Positions 54,140 to 63,297 are shown, counted from the first letter of the stretch. The stretch is 64,000 nucleotides of DNA from Arthrobacter ipis (GCF_014694315.1 NZ_JAAOXD010000009.1:351858-415857), one strand, 5' to 3'. The notes: a model not told the origin generated them from the letters alone. A program made the numbers and translations.

Positions 54140-54487
54140 TTAGGCGGCGAGCGGCAGGTCGAACAGTTGCTCGGCAAGCCTGATCAGGTGGCGGGGCACG
54201 TCGGCCTCTTCACCGGGACTTCCGTGGCCCAGGAACAGGGCGGTGCCGTGGAGGGTTTCCTCGACATTGATGCCGGCTTCGCGGATGAGTACTTGGGCAC
54301 GGAGGTTTTGGGCGGCGACCCGGTCCGCTTCCCTGTCCAGGTAGACGTGCCAGTCTCGGCCGGCGAGGACGCCGGCCTCCCCGGTGACCATCCGCTGAAG
54401 TGCTGTCAAGTCCAGTTCAACAGCTTTGATGTGCACCGGGCGGGCGAGGCGGGCCGGGACAACGAGGGCGTAACAGAGGGTATCCAT
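54140..54487 (-). CDS. DUF3846 domain protein
   Basis: The 115-residue protein contains VKAVELDLT-type strands (HIKAVELDLTALQRMVTGEAG), DWHVYLDREADR and GTALFLGHGSPGEEADVPRHLIRLAEQLF, characteristic of DUF3846, a small family seen on actinobacterial plasmids and phages with unknown role. The ATG at 54487 has AAGGA seven bases upstream. The small basic protein gene lies 85 bases upstream on the same strand; they may form a unit of mobile-element origin. Confidence 0.75.
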   Translation of the reverse strand: MDTLCYALVVPARLARPVHIKAVELDLTALQRMVTGEAGVLAGRDWHVYLDREADRVAAQNLRAQVLIREAGINVEETLHGTALFLGHGSPGEEADVPRHLIRLAEQLFDLPLAA

Positions 54488-54572
54488 GATCAAGTCCTTG
54501 AAACGAGGTTCGCACCGTGGAGCGGGCGGCCGGCCGGGCTAGGAGTCCCGGAACTGGCCGCCCGCTGGCATG

Positions 54573-54707
54573 TCAGCGCTGGTTTTTGCGCGGTTTTACA
54601 AAGTTGAGTTCGCTGTTTTCATTTTTGGTTCTCTTTTCGGCCCGTTTTTCTAGAACGGACTTGCCTTCTTTTTTAGCGGTGCCGCTTTTGGGGGATTTTC
54701 CGGACAT
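54573..54707 (-). CDS. 44-residue lysine-rich basic protein
   Basis: The minus-strand ORF starts at the ATG at 54707 and reads MSGKSPKSGTAKKEGKSVL, then EKRAEKRTKNENSELNF and VKPRKNQR. It is about one-third lysine/arginine and without hydrophobic segments. Small basic proteins starting in this manner are common in actinobacteria; their role is unknown. AAGAAAGG lies about 12 bases before the start. The gene has clearly lower GC than its neighbours. Confidence 0.6.
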   Translation of the reverse strand: MSGKSPKSGTAKKEGKSVLEKRAEKRTKNENSELNFVKPRKNQR

Positions 54708-55518
54708 CGGAATCACGCCTTTCTTCGCTTGCGTTACCCGATACCATACCCACTTTTATTTTTTTAGCCAGTCCAGCAGAAGTGCCGTCTCGGTGGGCCG
54801 CGCCGCGGCAGCAAAGGCCGAGAGAGGTTGAGCGGCTCCGTTAGGCAGTCTTTCAGGGTTTTGAGCGATGAACCCTTTCGAGTCTCTTTCGGCTAAAGCT
54901 TGTTATCGTAAAACTTAATGCAACAAGGTGTGGCTGAATCACAAGGTACTGCTTTTTTTGCTTCAGGGTTCCTAACTTTCCGCAAGCCGATTAGACGGTG
55001 AAAAGCGCCCGGCTCAGACCGCGTGAGCCTCAGTCTTCGCGCATCAGCCCTGACGCATTTATCCGGCTGCTGAAGATACCTGCCCACCAGGGGCGCGCCG
55101 CTTCAGAACGACCGGCCGGCCCCGGTTGACCAGGTGGTCGCGCTCTTCCTCTTCCGCTTCTACCGACTCTCCGCCCCATCAAGTACGTCACCTCGCCCCG
55201 CCGTGCCATGGCGCGGATTACAGCAGCTGATCTCGCGAATGGCAGCGCTCCGCCTAGGCCAAGATCCCATTAAAGTTGCGCGTTGAACCGGTATGGCCGA
55301 ACTCCTGCCAGCACCGGCGCACTTCCTGGAGGCGCCGTCTAATTGACGAAACGCCGGTTGTCAGGGCCTTAAGGTGGCTTGGGGAGCGGTGCAATACTGG
55401 AGTGCGCCGGGCCAGGGCCTGGTCCCTGTTTTTCAAGCAGCAGACGCCCCGCCTTCGCCCGGACGGTTTATTGCTCCCGGGACATGTCAAAGACCATCAT
55501 GTGGAACTGAGGTAGAAA
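54708..55518. other. Decayed stretch, one peptide relic
   Basis: On the minus strand 54902-54756 reads LAERDSKGFIAQNPERLPNG then AAQPLSAFAAAARPTETALL and DWLKK-stop, with a stop just upstream and no start codon; it looks like the C-terminus of a lost protein. From 54910 to 55518 I see no gene, apart from a possible promoter for the next gene. Confidence 0.45.
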
Positions 55519-56151
55519 ATGAATTCAGCCGCTGCAATCCCCGTCACCGCCGTTCGTGTGGCCGAACTGCTTGCCGAAGGCGAGCCGATGCCCGTCTACG
55601 TGCATATCATTGACCACCCCGAAGCGCGTGTGCTGATTGACACCGGCATGACTGAGCTTCATCCGGCGGTCGCCGATATGGATCCCCGCATTTTCCCCTT
55701 GAACGAGCAGGACTTCGACATCCGAGGTGTCGACATCATCGTCAACACCCACCTGCACTTCGACCACTGCGGAGGCAACCACCTCTTCGCGGGCAAGCCC
55801 ATCTACGTCCAGCGGCAGGAACTCGACGACGCCCGCAACCAGAATGACTACACCATCCCCGAATGGGAGGACGCGCCCGGGACGCACTACGTACCGGTAG
55901 ATGGCGAGTTCGAACTGCTCCCCGGCCTGCGACTCCTCTCGGCACCAGGACACACCCGGGGCTCACAGATTATTGTCATCGACGGAGACCACCGCCCGAC
56001 TATTATCGCTGGAGACACAGCAGTCTGGTTCGACGAACTCGAGAACCCCCGCACAGAGGGACAGCGACTGGTGCGCTCTCTGAACCCTGAAATGGTTTGG
56101 CTCGCGCACGAGCACAAGCCATGGAAACCCGAAGCCACAGCCTCTCGGTGA
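55519..56151 (+). CDS. MBL-fold hydrolase, N-acyl-homoserine-lactonase-like
   Basis: The 210-residue metallo-beta-lactamase-fold enzyme has the metal motif NTHLHFDHCGG (His78, His80, Asp82, His83), a further His in SAPGHTRGSQ, Asp in IAGDTAVW and a C-terminal His in AHEHKPW. The VYVHIIDHPEARVLIDTGM start and the overall length suit AiiA-type lactonases, which hydrolyse homoserine lactones, though related enzymes cleave other lactones. AGGTAG precedes the ATG. Stands alone. Confidence 0.85.
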   Translation: MNSAAAIPVTAVRVAELLAEGEPMPVYVHIIDHPEARVLIDTGMTELHPAVADMDPRIFPLNEQDFDIRGVDIIVNTHLHFDHCGGNHLFAGKPIYVQRQELDDARNQNDYTIPEWEDAPGTHYVPVDGEFELLPGLRLLSAPGHTRGSQIIVIDGDHRPTIIAGDTAVWFDELENPRTEGQRLVRSLNPEMVWLAHEHKPWKPEATASR

Positions 56152-56619
56152 ACCACCACCGCGGAAAATTGTCATCCGGGCGACCTAGATGTTGAAGCGG
56201 AACCACTTGGCTCCAACTGCGCCAGCTGACGGAATCACCATTATCGGCGTTGATCTAGGCTGTCGCTAAAGGAGAGATTCGCTCATCTGACGCTGAGTAG
56301 CAGGCATGGAAATGCGGGCCTCTACCCGCGCCTCTGTTGGTGATCAGATCCAGCCATGTGGGAATTGCCCTGATTTGATCCGCTTGTGCTCTCCAGCCAG
56401 TCCTCCCAAGCAGCTTGGTCGGTTGGTTGACCGTTGGACTCGAGATCCGTGTCGCCTCGCAGAGTAATGAGGTCGTCGCCTGCCCTAGAGCGAATTTCCA
56501 TATGAAGTTAGGCATAAGACGGAAGGCCTCGCGCGCCGTAAGCTCCATTGAGTCGGGAATTAATTCCTTGGGTAACGACATTGAGTCCTCCGTTGGGCAT
56601 TTCCTGTCTGTTGCCAAGT
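56152..56619. other. Gap with one uncertain ORF
   Basis: A minus-strand frame (56255-56653) contains ELTAREAFRLMPNFIWKFALG and TPTVNQPTKLL-like text; it might be a fragment, but no family is recognised and it overlaps the epimerase relic. Nothing else is seen. Confidence 0.3.
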
Positions 56620-57716
56620 TCAACTTCCCGGTGCTGCACGAATCAAGCACCACGACGTACGCAGCCTAACGCTGTTGCCCTCGCCAAAGTGCCACGAGCC
56701 TGCGTTCGGTTTCGCGGCCCAGGCCGGTTTACGCTCCCTGTCCAAGCCACGCTGACGCTCATCCTCCAGGGTTGCCAGAAGCGTTTCGTGCCACGGGCGC
56801 AGGGACAAGCCGCGTTCCCTCGCTGCCCGGTTTGACCGCGTCGAGTGTCCCTCGTAGTCCGGTGGCAGCCACAGGGGGGGTGAGTCGGGCCCGGCCCAAT
56901 AATTGAACGCCGTGGCATGAAGCCACTCAGGGTCAGCCCATACGGGCTCCTCCTGCATCCCCGCCTCAGTGTGCACACCCCTCTCAGCCGGCTCACCCCC
57001 CGTCAGCCGTCGCGCGGGCCACTCGTTGCGACTCGGCAAGGTACTCCCCGAACGGCACAACGTTCGACCAGCGCATTGTAGGCCCCGTCAGTCCGGCTTC
57101 GGCCGCTTGGATAATCCAGGCGGCAAGATCCCGGACATCGATGATCTGAGTCGCGTCGCCGGGTATCTCCGGCACCAGGACCGGATCCGTGGTGGCCGCC
57201 GCAAAGCGGGCAGGCCAGTATCCGTAGCGGTCCGAACCGTCTCCCGGACCTCCGATGAGCCCTGCCCTGACAATGTCAGCCTTGTCCCCCACCAGGCCGA
57301 AGGTCAGTTGCTCGATGGCCGATTTCGATTCACCATAGGTCTCCGGAGTGCCCGCTTCGCCCTCGGGCAAGGGCTCAAGGAGTGCGGCGCCCTCATCGGC
57401 CCCGGGAACCCAATGGTCCGCGTAAACGGAGCAACTCGAGACGAACGTCCAATGCGGGGCGCCGGCCCCCATTACTACCAACGGTCCCGCGCCTTCACAG
57501 GATCCTGTGGCACGTCAACTACCGAGTCCCAGCCGCCGTCGAGTTCCGCGTAGGCCGCGGCACCCACGGCGCGGGCGGCACGGATCCAGGCAACGCCGTC
57601 GGCGGGTTCACGGACGTGACGCGCGCAAGACAGGTGACATTGTGCCCGGAGGCAACCGCCTGCCGTGCGATTTCTGCTGACAGGAAAGCAGTGCCGCCAA
57701 GGACCAGGATGCGCAC
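56620..57716 (-). pseudogene. NAD-dependent epimerase/SDR (extended), frameshifted
   Basis: Three frames together make one protein: RILVLGGTAFLSAEIARQAV (cofactor motif, from a GTG at 57716); after a shift near 57615 ADGVAWIRAARAV and YAELDGGWDSVVDV; after another near 57490 HWTFVSSCSVYADHWVPGADE and ETYGESKSAIEQL; and after a third near 57000 AFNYWAGPDSPPLWLPPDYEG and RPWHETLLATLEDERQRGLDRE. This pattern is typical of a reductase family common in Arthrobacter relatives. At least three frameshifts make it non-functional. Confidence 0.82.
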
Positions 57717-57960
57717 ACGGCCACGCTGCGGCGCTCGGGTTGATAGCGGACAGAGCGTTCCGCTCCCGGCGAAGACGGGCCGACCCACGGAGAAATCATG
57801 TTCAGCCGCCTCCGTTCTGACCCTTCGAGCGCTAGTGCCAAGGTCAACGCAACGTAGCTGCGAGTACTCCCGCCCCTTTGGCTAACTCCGAGTCATGCTG
57901 TCCAAGGCACGGATATCCATAAACAGGAGCCCACAGGTGAACAACTTGTGCACACTCAGA

Positions 57961-58017
57961 GGCTAAAAAGCCCCTGAACAGAGAAAACACGTGTCCGAGG
58001 TGGGACTCGAACCGGGC
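57961..58017 (-). other. tRNA 3'-end fragment with downstream hairpin
   Basis: On the minus strand GGTTCGAGTCCCACCTCGGA (around 58014-57995) is the T-loop and acceptor 3' strand of a tRNA. The 5' side (ggtggcgccc) does not pair with it, so no whole tRNA is present. About 25 bases on, CAGGGGC and GCCTCTG form a hairpin like a tRNA terminator. Such scraps are left at one end of elements that integrate into tRNA genes. Confidence 0.55.
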
Positions 58018-58111
58018 GCCACCCCTTGAAACCCCGCCACTCCCCCGAAACCTCCCGGTCCGGCCCAGAACGAGGCCGGTACAATCGAATCCGGAGCCTA
58101 GGGTGCGGACA

Positions 58112-58342
58112 CTGTCCACACCCTCTTTCGTGAGCCTTTTGAGCCCCAACTCATCCATACGCGACGGTCCCTCCGGACGTGGAAACCCCCTCACCATCGC
58201 CGGCCGCCATTCCCCCACTGTGGCGACGTTCCCTGGCAGAGCCGGAATCGACGCACGACCTTGGTCGGGCTCTTCTGTCCGGAGCAAGCCGAGGGATGGG
58301 GCAATGAGCGTCATAGCGTTGCGGCCTCCTTCGAACTTCTCC
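58112..58342. repeat. Dispersed repeat R2, copy 2
   Basis: Diverged partner of 25388-25612. It has the same block order and, on the minus strand, GGAGG about ten bases before ATGACGCTC. It lies about 95 bases from the tRNA fragment. Confidence 0.65.
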
Positions 58343-58781
58343 TAGACGAGACAGTCGAATCGGGCATGACCCGAACCTCACCGCGCAGAGGGCATCGAAC
58401 AGCCACGGTGCGGATTCGGGAAAGAGTGCCTGCACAATGCGACGGGGAGGGATATCACCGTCCGCGATGCATTCGTCCGGATCGTGCCGAGCGGCGGCGT
58501 CCCCTGCCGCATCTATGAACTCGCCCGCGAGGTCATCCAGTGCCAGCGGGCCATCCATCCGCTGGCCAGTCATGATGCAGCAGCTCAATGAGGGGTTTGA
58601 CGACGAATTCGCGCCGGACGCAGAAACTGCAGCACAGTCTCCGCGACGTGGAGGACCACGCGGAGCGGGTCCTCCACGTGCCGACTGCTTCCGTGACCTT
58701 CTGCAGAATGCACTGCGCTCAACCACCTCTGGGCTTCGGGCGGCGCTGTCAGAGGGCCTCGCTGACGGGACGCCGCTGTTA

Positions 58782-59411
58782 TCAGGCTATTTTTCCAAAA
58801 CTGGAACCTCCGTGTGAACGAGCAGTGTGTTCCCAAAGAGCGGGAGTCGTGACCGACTTTCGGGGGCAGTAGCCCAGGAGTCTCAGGACCAGGCTGGCCC
58901 GCTCTGAGGAGAACCGCTCCCCGGTGTCGGGGTCGAGCCACGGTGCAGGGTCCTCCGAGTCGCCGGTCAACTTCAAGACCGGCAGGGGCAGGGTGGGCGG
59001 CTGCCCATGAAAAGCGGGAAACAGGTCCGGCCTAGCGGCCGGGTCGTAGTAAACCCGTTGCTTGCGGTCCCGCGTCATTTCGTCGGGACTGTGGCAGGTA
59101 TAACCTGCCCAGTGCTCAGGGCCAGGCTGGGTGTGGTTTCGGGGCTCAGGTTCCGCTGGCGGGGCGGACTTGACGTATTCCACCCACTGCCCGTTGACCT
59201 CGACGTAGAGCAGGTTCTGCTCGCCGCCCAGAAAATAGACTGTAACGCCGGCCCGCACATTCGCAGCCGGATCGGTCTGCACTGCGGGCGGCATGCTGCT
59301 GCCGGTCGTCACGTCATGCATCTGACTGACCACCGTCAGTACCGGTTCCTGCTGGGCGGTGGCCGTACTCAGGAACGGGCGGGTTCCGGCGATGGATGAC
59401 GCCGCTTTCAT
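58782..59411 (-). CDS. Hypothetical protein of the NRPS operon
   Basis: The 209-residue protein starts at an ATG that overlaps the stop of the LuxE-family gene (ATGA), so it is co-translated. It reads VYFLGGEQNLLYVEVNGQWVEY and, later, PAPWLDPDTGERFSSERASL. I recognise no domain, signal peptide or membrane segment. The tight coupling to the acyl-protein synthetase suggests a job in the same pathway. It is the last gene of the visible operon. Confidence 0.65.
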   Translation of the reverse strand: MKAASSIAGTRPFLSTATAQQEPVLTVVSQMHDVTTGSSMPPAVQTDPAANVRAGVTVYFLGGEQNLLYVEVNGQWVEYVKSAPPAEPEPRNHTQPGPEHWAGYTCHSPDEMTRDRKQRVYYDPAARPDLFPAFHGQPPTLPLPVLKLTGDSEDPAPWLDPDTGERFSSERASLVLRLLGYCPRKSVTTPALWEHTARSHGGSSFGKIA

Positions 59412-60577
59412 GGGCCTGTCCCTTCCATCACCGTGACACGGCCCTGCGGTGCCGCCACCTCAGGCTCGGCGGTTGTGCCCGACCCGAGGTAGCGCTCGAT
59501 GCTGACGGGGCAGTCGCCCAGCCCGCCGCTCTGTCCCCGGCGGCGGAAGTTTATGACCTGGCCGGTTCTGCCGCAACCGCAGGTGCCGGTCTCGACCTCG
59601 CCCATGTCATCGGTGAGGAGGAAACCGGGGTAGCTGGTGCTGAGGGCGTCCAGTACGGCGATGGTGCCGGTCTCCCCCGGGGCGAGCTCCTTGCCGCTCT
59701 GGCCAGGGTCCCGGATGGAGATGTAGCACCACGGCGGAACGTGTTTGCGATGCAGGTGGCATTCAACAGCGAGCATGTTCGACTCGATCATCCCGTACAT
59801 GTCGCGCACGTTCACCGCGCGCACGCCGAGCAAGTCGTGGCACCGCTCCCGGAAGCCTTCGTCAGGGATGGCCTCGGCCGTGTGCCGCTTCCAGCCGCCA
59901 AGAGTGATGATCATGCTGTACGGGTCCAAGCGCACATTGATGTTCTCCCGTTCAAGGAACCGGAGGAGCCGGCCGATGAGGAACGGCGGACTGACGATGT
60001 GGCGTGTCATATGCCCCTCCCACCGGCGCAGGTGCTCCAGGGCCTCCCCGGCGTCGAACGCCTGACCGGCAACGAGATATGTGTGGTGGTCGAAGACGCT
60101 GTTCAGGATGTTCAAGTCCTTGAGCAGTCCCATCTCCGAGGCTTCGGGGTCCGACGGGTTCAGGAAAAGTCCCGCGCCCCCGGACAGGTTGAAGAACTCC
60201 CGGTAGGTCCCGATCAGGCCGATGAGCGCCAGCGTCAACGTCTCGCTGTTGCGGGGGGCGACGGACGGGACACCGCGGGTTCCGCTGGAGCGGGTTTCGG
60301 TCTCGACGTCGGCCAGGGAGCAGGTGAGCAGCACCTGGGCGTCGGGACGCTTGAACATGCCGACCGGCAATAATGGCAGGTCTTGCAGGTCGTTGATGTC
60401 GTTGATCGCGGCGGGATCGACTCCCAACGCGTCACACTGGGCGCGGTAGAAGCCGTTTCCGGCCTGGTGGTAGATCGCGGCGTCCCGCAGGACATCGGTG
60501 ACCGACCGTGCCCAGTCATCAGGCGACTGGACGTATGCCTTGGACACATTCCCCAGCATCTGCGGTAGGGAGAGCAT
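59408..60577 (-). CDS. LuxE/PaaK-family acyl-protein synthetase
   Basis: The 389-residue adenylate-forming enzyme has a Ser/Thr-rich nucleotide loop SSGTRGVPS, SPPFLIGRLLRFLE, LGGWKRHTAEAIPDEGFRERC and MYGMIESNMLAVEC, the LuxE layout. LuxE activates a fatty acid as acyl-AMP and transfers it to a protein thiol. In this setting it probably activates a carboxylic acid building block or intermediate. ATG 60577 has GAGGAG five bases before, inside the end of a 28-codon ORF. Confidence 0.85.
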   Translation of the reverse strand: MLSLPQMLGNVSKAYVQSPDDWARSVTDVLRDAAIYHQAGNGFYRAQCDALGVDPAAINDINDLQDLPLLPVGMFKRPDAQVLLTCSLADVETETRSSGTRGVPSVAPRNSETLTLALIGLIGTYREFFNLSGGAGLFLNPSDPEASEMGLLKDLNILNSVFDHHTYLVAGQAFDAGEALEHLRRWEGHMTRHIVSPPFLIGRLLRFLERENINVRLDPYSMIITLGGWKRHTAEAIPDEGFRERCHDLLGVRAVNVRDMYGMIESNMLAVECHLHRKHVPPWCYISIRDPGQSGKELAPGETGTIAVLDALSTSYPGFLLTDDMGEVETGTCGCGRTGQVINFRRRGQSGGLGDCPVSIERYLGSGTTAEPEVAAPQGRVTVMEGTGP

Positions 60578-60581
60578 TCTG

Positions 60582-60668
60582 TCACTCCTCGGTTTGCTCG
60601 GTCGTCGCCCAGATGGGCACGAATTGGTGGAACTGGATTGGCAGCACGCGCGCTGGCATCGTAGTCAT
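60582..60668 (-). CDS. 28-codon ORF coupled between the PLP-enzyme remnant and the LuxE-type gene
   Basis: The ATG at 60668 overlaps the stop of the truncated PLP-enzyme ORF (ATGA), and its TGA at 60584-60582 lies inside the Shine-Dalgarno region of the LuxE-type gene. The peptide reads MTTMPARVLPIQFHQFVP, then IWATTEQTEE. It may be a coupling ORF, a tiny peptide, or the tail of the PLP enzyme after an internal deletion. No homologue is known to me. Confidence 0.35.
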   Translation of the reverse strand: MTTMPARVLPIQFHQFVPIWATTEQTEE

Positions 60669-61186
60669 CGGTGGTCCGGCCGTTTGCCGTCGACAGCGGC
60701 CGCGTAACCATCAGGCACTTGGAACACCCATGCCCCGGCCTGAGTCATCAGTGCGAGTTTGTCCTCCTGACAATCGATCGATACAAAGATGGATGCGCGC
60801 ATTCCCGCAACTGCCGCCGCGAACGCCCTCGCAACTCCGGTGTTGCCCGTCGAAGCCGTCGTGATGGTGTCCAGTCCGTGCCGCAACCCGTCCTCAATCA
60901 CCAGCGCCGTAGCCCGGTCTTTGTTCGACGCCGTCGAGCCGCAGGTCTCATCCTTAACCCACAGGGACGGTGTCCCCAAGGCGGCTCTCAGCGCCCGGGC
61001 CAGAAACAGCGGCGCGCCGCCGATCGGCAGCGAATAACGGACCGGCCCGCCGGACGTGGGCAGGAGGTGGCGGTACCGCCACGTCGCGAATGGTCCTGGC
61101 CCCTCTTCCGGAACCAAGCCGGGACCATAGTTGTACTGCAGCCACTTGCACCCGGAGGTACGGATTGAACCTGTCGCTCTGCCCAT
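60665..61186 (-). pseudogene. SbnA/threonine-synthase-like PLP enzyme, truncated
   Basis: The 173-residue ORF has fold-type II motifs: the PLP lysine in GSTASNKDRATAL, the phosphate-binding TASTGNTGVARA and FVSIDCQEDKLALMTQAGA. Intact threonine-synthase- or SbnA-type enzymes have 320-420 residues; here everything after about residue 165 is missing, and only 87 bases separate it from the next gene. In the neighbourhood of SbnB the expected role is condensing O-phosphoserine with glutamate on the way to 2,3-diaminopropionate. The truncation makes activity doubtful. Confidence 0.75.
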
Positions 61187-61225
61187 GCCGGATACGCCTC
61201 CTTCCGCGTGTCCGAGCGTTCCACG

Positions 61226-62293
61226 TTAGCCATACCTACGCAGCTCGGAAAAGAAGTCCTCGACCACCTGGAGCTGGCCGGTGCTGGCGAGTTCGTCGTA
61301 GACGTATTTGCCTACTGCCAGGTCGAGCACGCCCAGGCCGAAGGGTGAGAACACGATGGGGCGGTCGTTCGCCAGTGGGACGCGGCCTTCCATGACGTGG
61401 GCGAGGGTGCCGTTCACGAAGTTCCGGTGGCCGACCTTCTGCTCGGCGAGGTGGGCTGATGTTCCGGCTTTCAGGCAGTGGTCGACGTCGTCGAGGATGT
61501 TGGTCGATGCCAGCAGGATTTCGGGGGCGAGGTCGCGCAGGGAGACGTGGAGTACCAGCGGGTTGTGGTCGAACCATGTTGTGTCGTGCACGTGTGGTTG
61601 GCCGGCCACGGTGGCGAAGACGAGGAGGTCGCTGTTTCTGATCAGCTGCTCGGGGCCGTGGTGCACGGTGACCCGGGCTCTGGTGCCGTTGCGTTCGAGG
61701 TAGCCCTTGAAGCCCTCTGCGCTCTCGGCGGAGAGGTCGAACACCCCGATTTCGTCGAATGACCAGTCGGCGGCGTTCAGGAAGGTGTGGATGTAGCGGG
61801 CTATGAGGCCGACGCCGAAGAACCCGATCCTTCGTGGGCGTCCTTGTCCGCGGGTGAGCCAGTCGGCTGCCGCGGCGGCGGATGCAGCGGTCCTGGAGGC
61901 GCTGATGATGGAGCCTTCCATGCACGCCAGGGGGTACCCGGTTGTCTTTTCGTTGAGGATCAGCACCGCTGAGGCGCGGGGTATGCCTGAGGCGACATTG
62001 TCCGGGAAGCTGGAGACCCATTTGATGCCGTCGACCTCTACCTGTCCGCCGATCGAGGCGGGCAGGGCGATGATGCGGGAGGTGGGCCGGTCGGGGAAGC
62101 GCAGGAAGTAGGAGGGGGGGTTTACCGAGTCTCCGGCCGCGTGCGTGCGGTAGGTCTGCTCGACCAGCTCGATGACCTTCTTTTCCCGTCCCTCGAGCAC
62201 CTGCTGTACCTGGGCCCCGGGAATGACCGCGAAAGGGGGAACCGTCTTCGGCTCTAGGGCCGTTGTGGCTGGGGAAGTGGCAAATGCTGTCAT
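61226..62293 (-). CDS. sbnB: 2,3-diaminopropionate biosynthesis protein SbnB-like (ornithine cyclodeaminase family)
   Basis: The 355-residue NAD-dependent enzyme has an OCD/mu-crystallin fold: YFLRFPDRPTSRIIALPASIGG, GIKWVSSFPDN, EGSIISASRTAASAAAAADWL and the Rossmann FFGVGLIARYIHTFL. SbnB oxidatively cleaves N-(1-amino-1-carboxy-2-ethyl)-glutamate to L-2,3-diaminopropionate, 2-oxoglutarate and ammonia-free products of that step. Its ATG overlaps the stop of the hydroxylase gene (ATGA). The long antisense and offset frames here are shadows. Confidence 0.88.
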   Translation of the reverse strand: MTAFATSPATTALEPKTVPPFAVIPGAQVQQVLEGREKKVIELVEQTYRTHAAGDSVNPPSYFLRFPDRPTSRIIALPASIGGQVEVDGIKWVSSFPDNVASGIPRASAVLILNEKTTGYPLACMEGSIISASRTAASAAAAADWLTRGQGRPRRIGFFGVGLIARYIHTFLNAADWSFDEIGVFDLSAESAEGFKGYLERNGTRARVTVHHGPEQLIRNSDLLVFATVAGQPHVHDTTWFDHNPLVLHVSLRDLAPEILLASTNILDDVDHCLKAGTSAHLAEQKVGHRNFVNGTLAHVMEGRVPLANDRPIVFSPFGLGVLDLAVGKYVYDELASTGQLQVVEDFFSELRRYG

Positions 62294-63297
62294 CGTGCAC
62301 CGTCCTGGGCGTGGGGTTCGAGATCGAATATGTTGCGCGGCTCGGCCATGCCGACGAGGATTTCGCGGGGTCCTTCATAGGCCTCGCGGCTGTGCGCCAT
62401 GCGGATGTTGTCGACCAGCATGAGGTCTCCGGTCTCCCACGGGGTGCGGAGGGTGTGGGTCTCGTAGGTCTCGTTCAGGAGGGCGATGATGTCCTCCCCG
62501 ATCGGCTCGCCGTTGCCGAAGCGGGTGTTGAACGGCAGCCCGTCGGGACCGTAGACGTCCACCAGGTACTCCCGCACCTCGGGCGCGATGGTCCATTCGC
62601 TTAGGAACGCGACCTGGTTGAACCAGCAGCGCTGGCCGGTTACCGGGTGCCGGACCACGGCGGGGCGCCGTTGCCGGGTGCGCAGCTCGCCGTCGCTCTG
62701 CCACTGGAACTCGATTTCGTGCGCGCGGCAGTATTCCTCGACGTCGGCGCGGTTCGAAACGCCGAACGCTTCCTCGTAGGTGGCCCCGATGTCTTGGTTG
62801 TAGCTGCGGGCGAGCAGCCACCCCTCGTTTTCGAAGCGCCGGACGATGTCCGGGGGTATGGCATCGAGCACGGCGTGGGCGTCCGCCACACCGGTCACCC
62901 CACCGACGCTGGGTGCCTGGAGACAGGCGAAGAGCATCAGGCCGGGGAACTCGAGCGCGTAGCTGAGCTCGTGGTGCATGCACATGGGCTGGTTAGCGGG
63001 CCAGGTGAGGGATGAGTACACCCCGTCCAGGTAGGGCTGCCTTGCGGCGAACGCTTCCCGGTCCGGCATGAGCCCGCCTGGAGCCAGCTGCTGGAAGGCG
63101 TCGGCCACTTCGGCTGGATCGCGCAGGCCCAGGCCGCGGACCAGGACGGCGCCGTGCTCATCCACCGCCGCACGCAGCGCCTCACGGTTCTCTTCGGCCC
63201 ACCGCGCGGGGTCGTGGCCGTTCTCGACGATGAGCAGCGGCGCCCGGCCGGTTTGGCGTTCGACGTCGAACTGGGTCCTGGGTGTAGGAGTCGACAT
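62290..63297 (-). CDS. TauD/TfdA-family Fe(II)/2-oxoglutarate dioxygenase (SyrP-like)
   Basis: The 335-residue enzyme has the HxE-type iron motif MCMHHELSYALEFPGLMLF and the distal His-Arg motif DNIRMAHSREAYEGPREILV. SyrP-type members hydroxylate the beta-carbon of an amino acid (such as aspartate) while it is bound to an NRPS carrier domain. The ATG at 63297 overlaps the NRPS stop (TGATG) with AGGACC upstream; the open frame further upstream is a shadow of the NRPS gene. Likely tailoring step on the NRPS in front of it. Confidence 0.88.
   Translation of the reverse strand: MSTPTPRTQFDVERQTGRAPLLIVENGHDPARWAEENREALRAAVDEHGAVLVRGLGLRDPAEVADAFQQLAPGGLMPDREAFAARQPYLDGVYSSLTWPANQPMCMHHELSYALEFPGLMLFACLQAPSVGGVTGVADAHAVLDAIPPDIVRRFENEGWLLARSYNQDIGATYEEAFGVSNRADVEEYCRAHEIEFQWQSDGELRTRQRRPAVVRHPVTGQRCWFNQVAFLSEWTIAPEVREYLVDVYGPDGLPFNTRFGNGEPIGEDIIALLNETYETHTLRTPWETGDLMLVDNIRMAHSREAYEGPREILVGMAEPRNIFDLEPHAQDGAR

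Larger units (their letters stand above)
57717..58781. other. Decayed stretch with tRNA scrap and repeat R2 copy 2
   Basis: No intact gene. Contains a tRNA 3'-end fragment with a following hairpin (57961-58017) and repeat R2 copy 2 (58112-58342). A minus-strand frame at 58574-58370 reads MDGPLALDDLAGEFIDAAGD and PPRRIVQALFPESAPWLFDAL, protein-like but unrecognised and running into the repeat. Confidence 0.45.

Noticed and set aside
57844..58314. 156-codon minus-strand ORF across the tRNA scrap
   Set aside because: It reads through repeat R2 and the tRNA fragment, a usual artefact in such regions.
61236..62378. 380-codon frame overlapping sbnB on the same strand
   Set aside because: Arg/Pro-rich with no motifs; the SbnB frame carries the clear domain signatures and coupled start.
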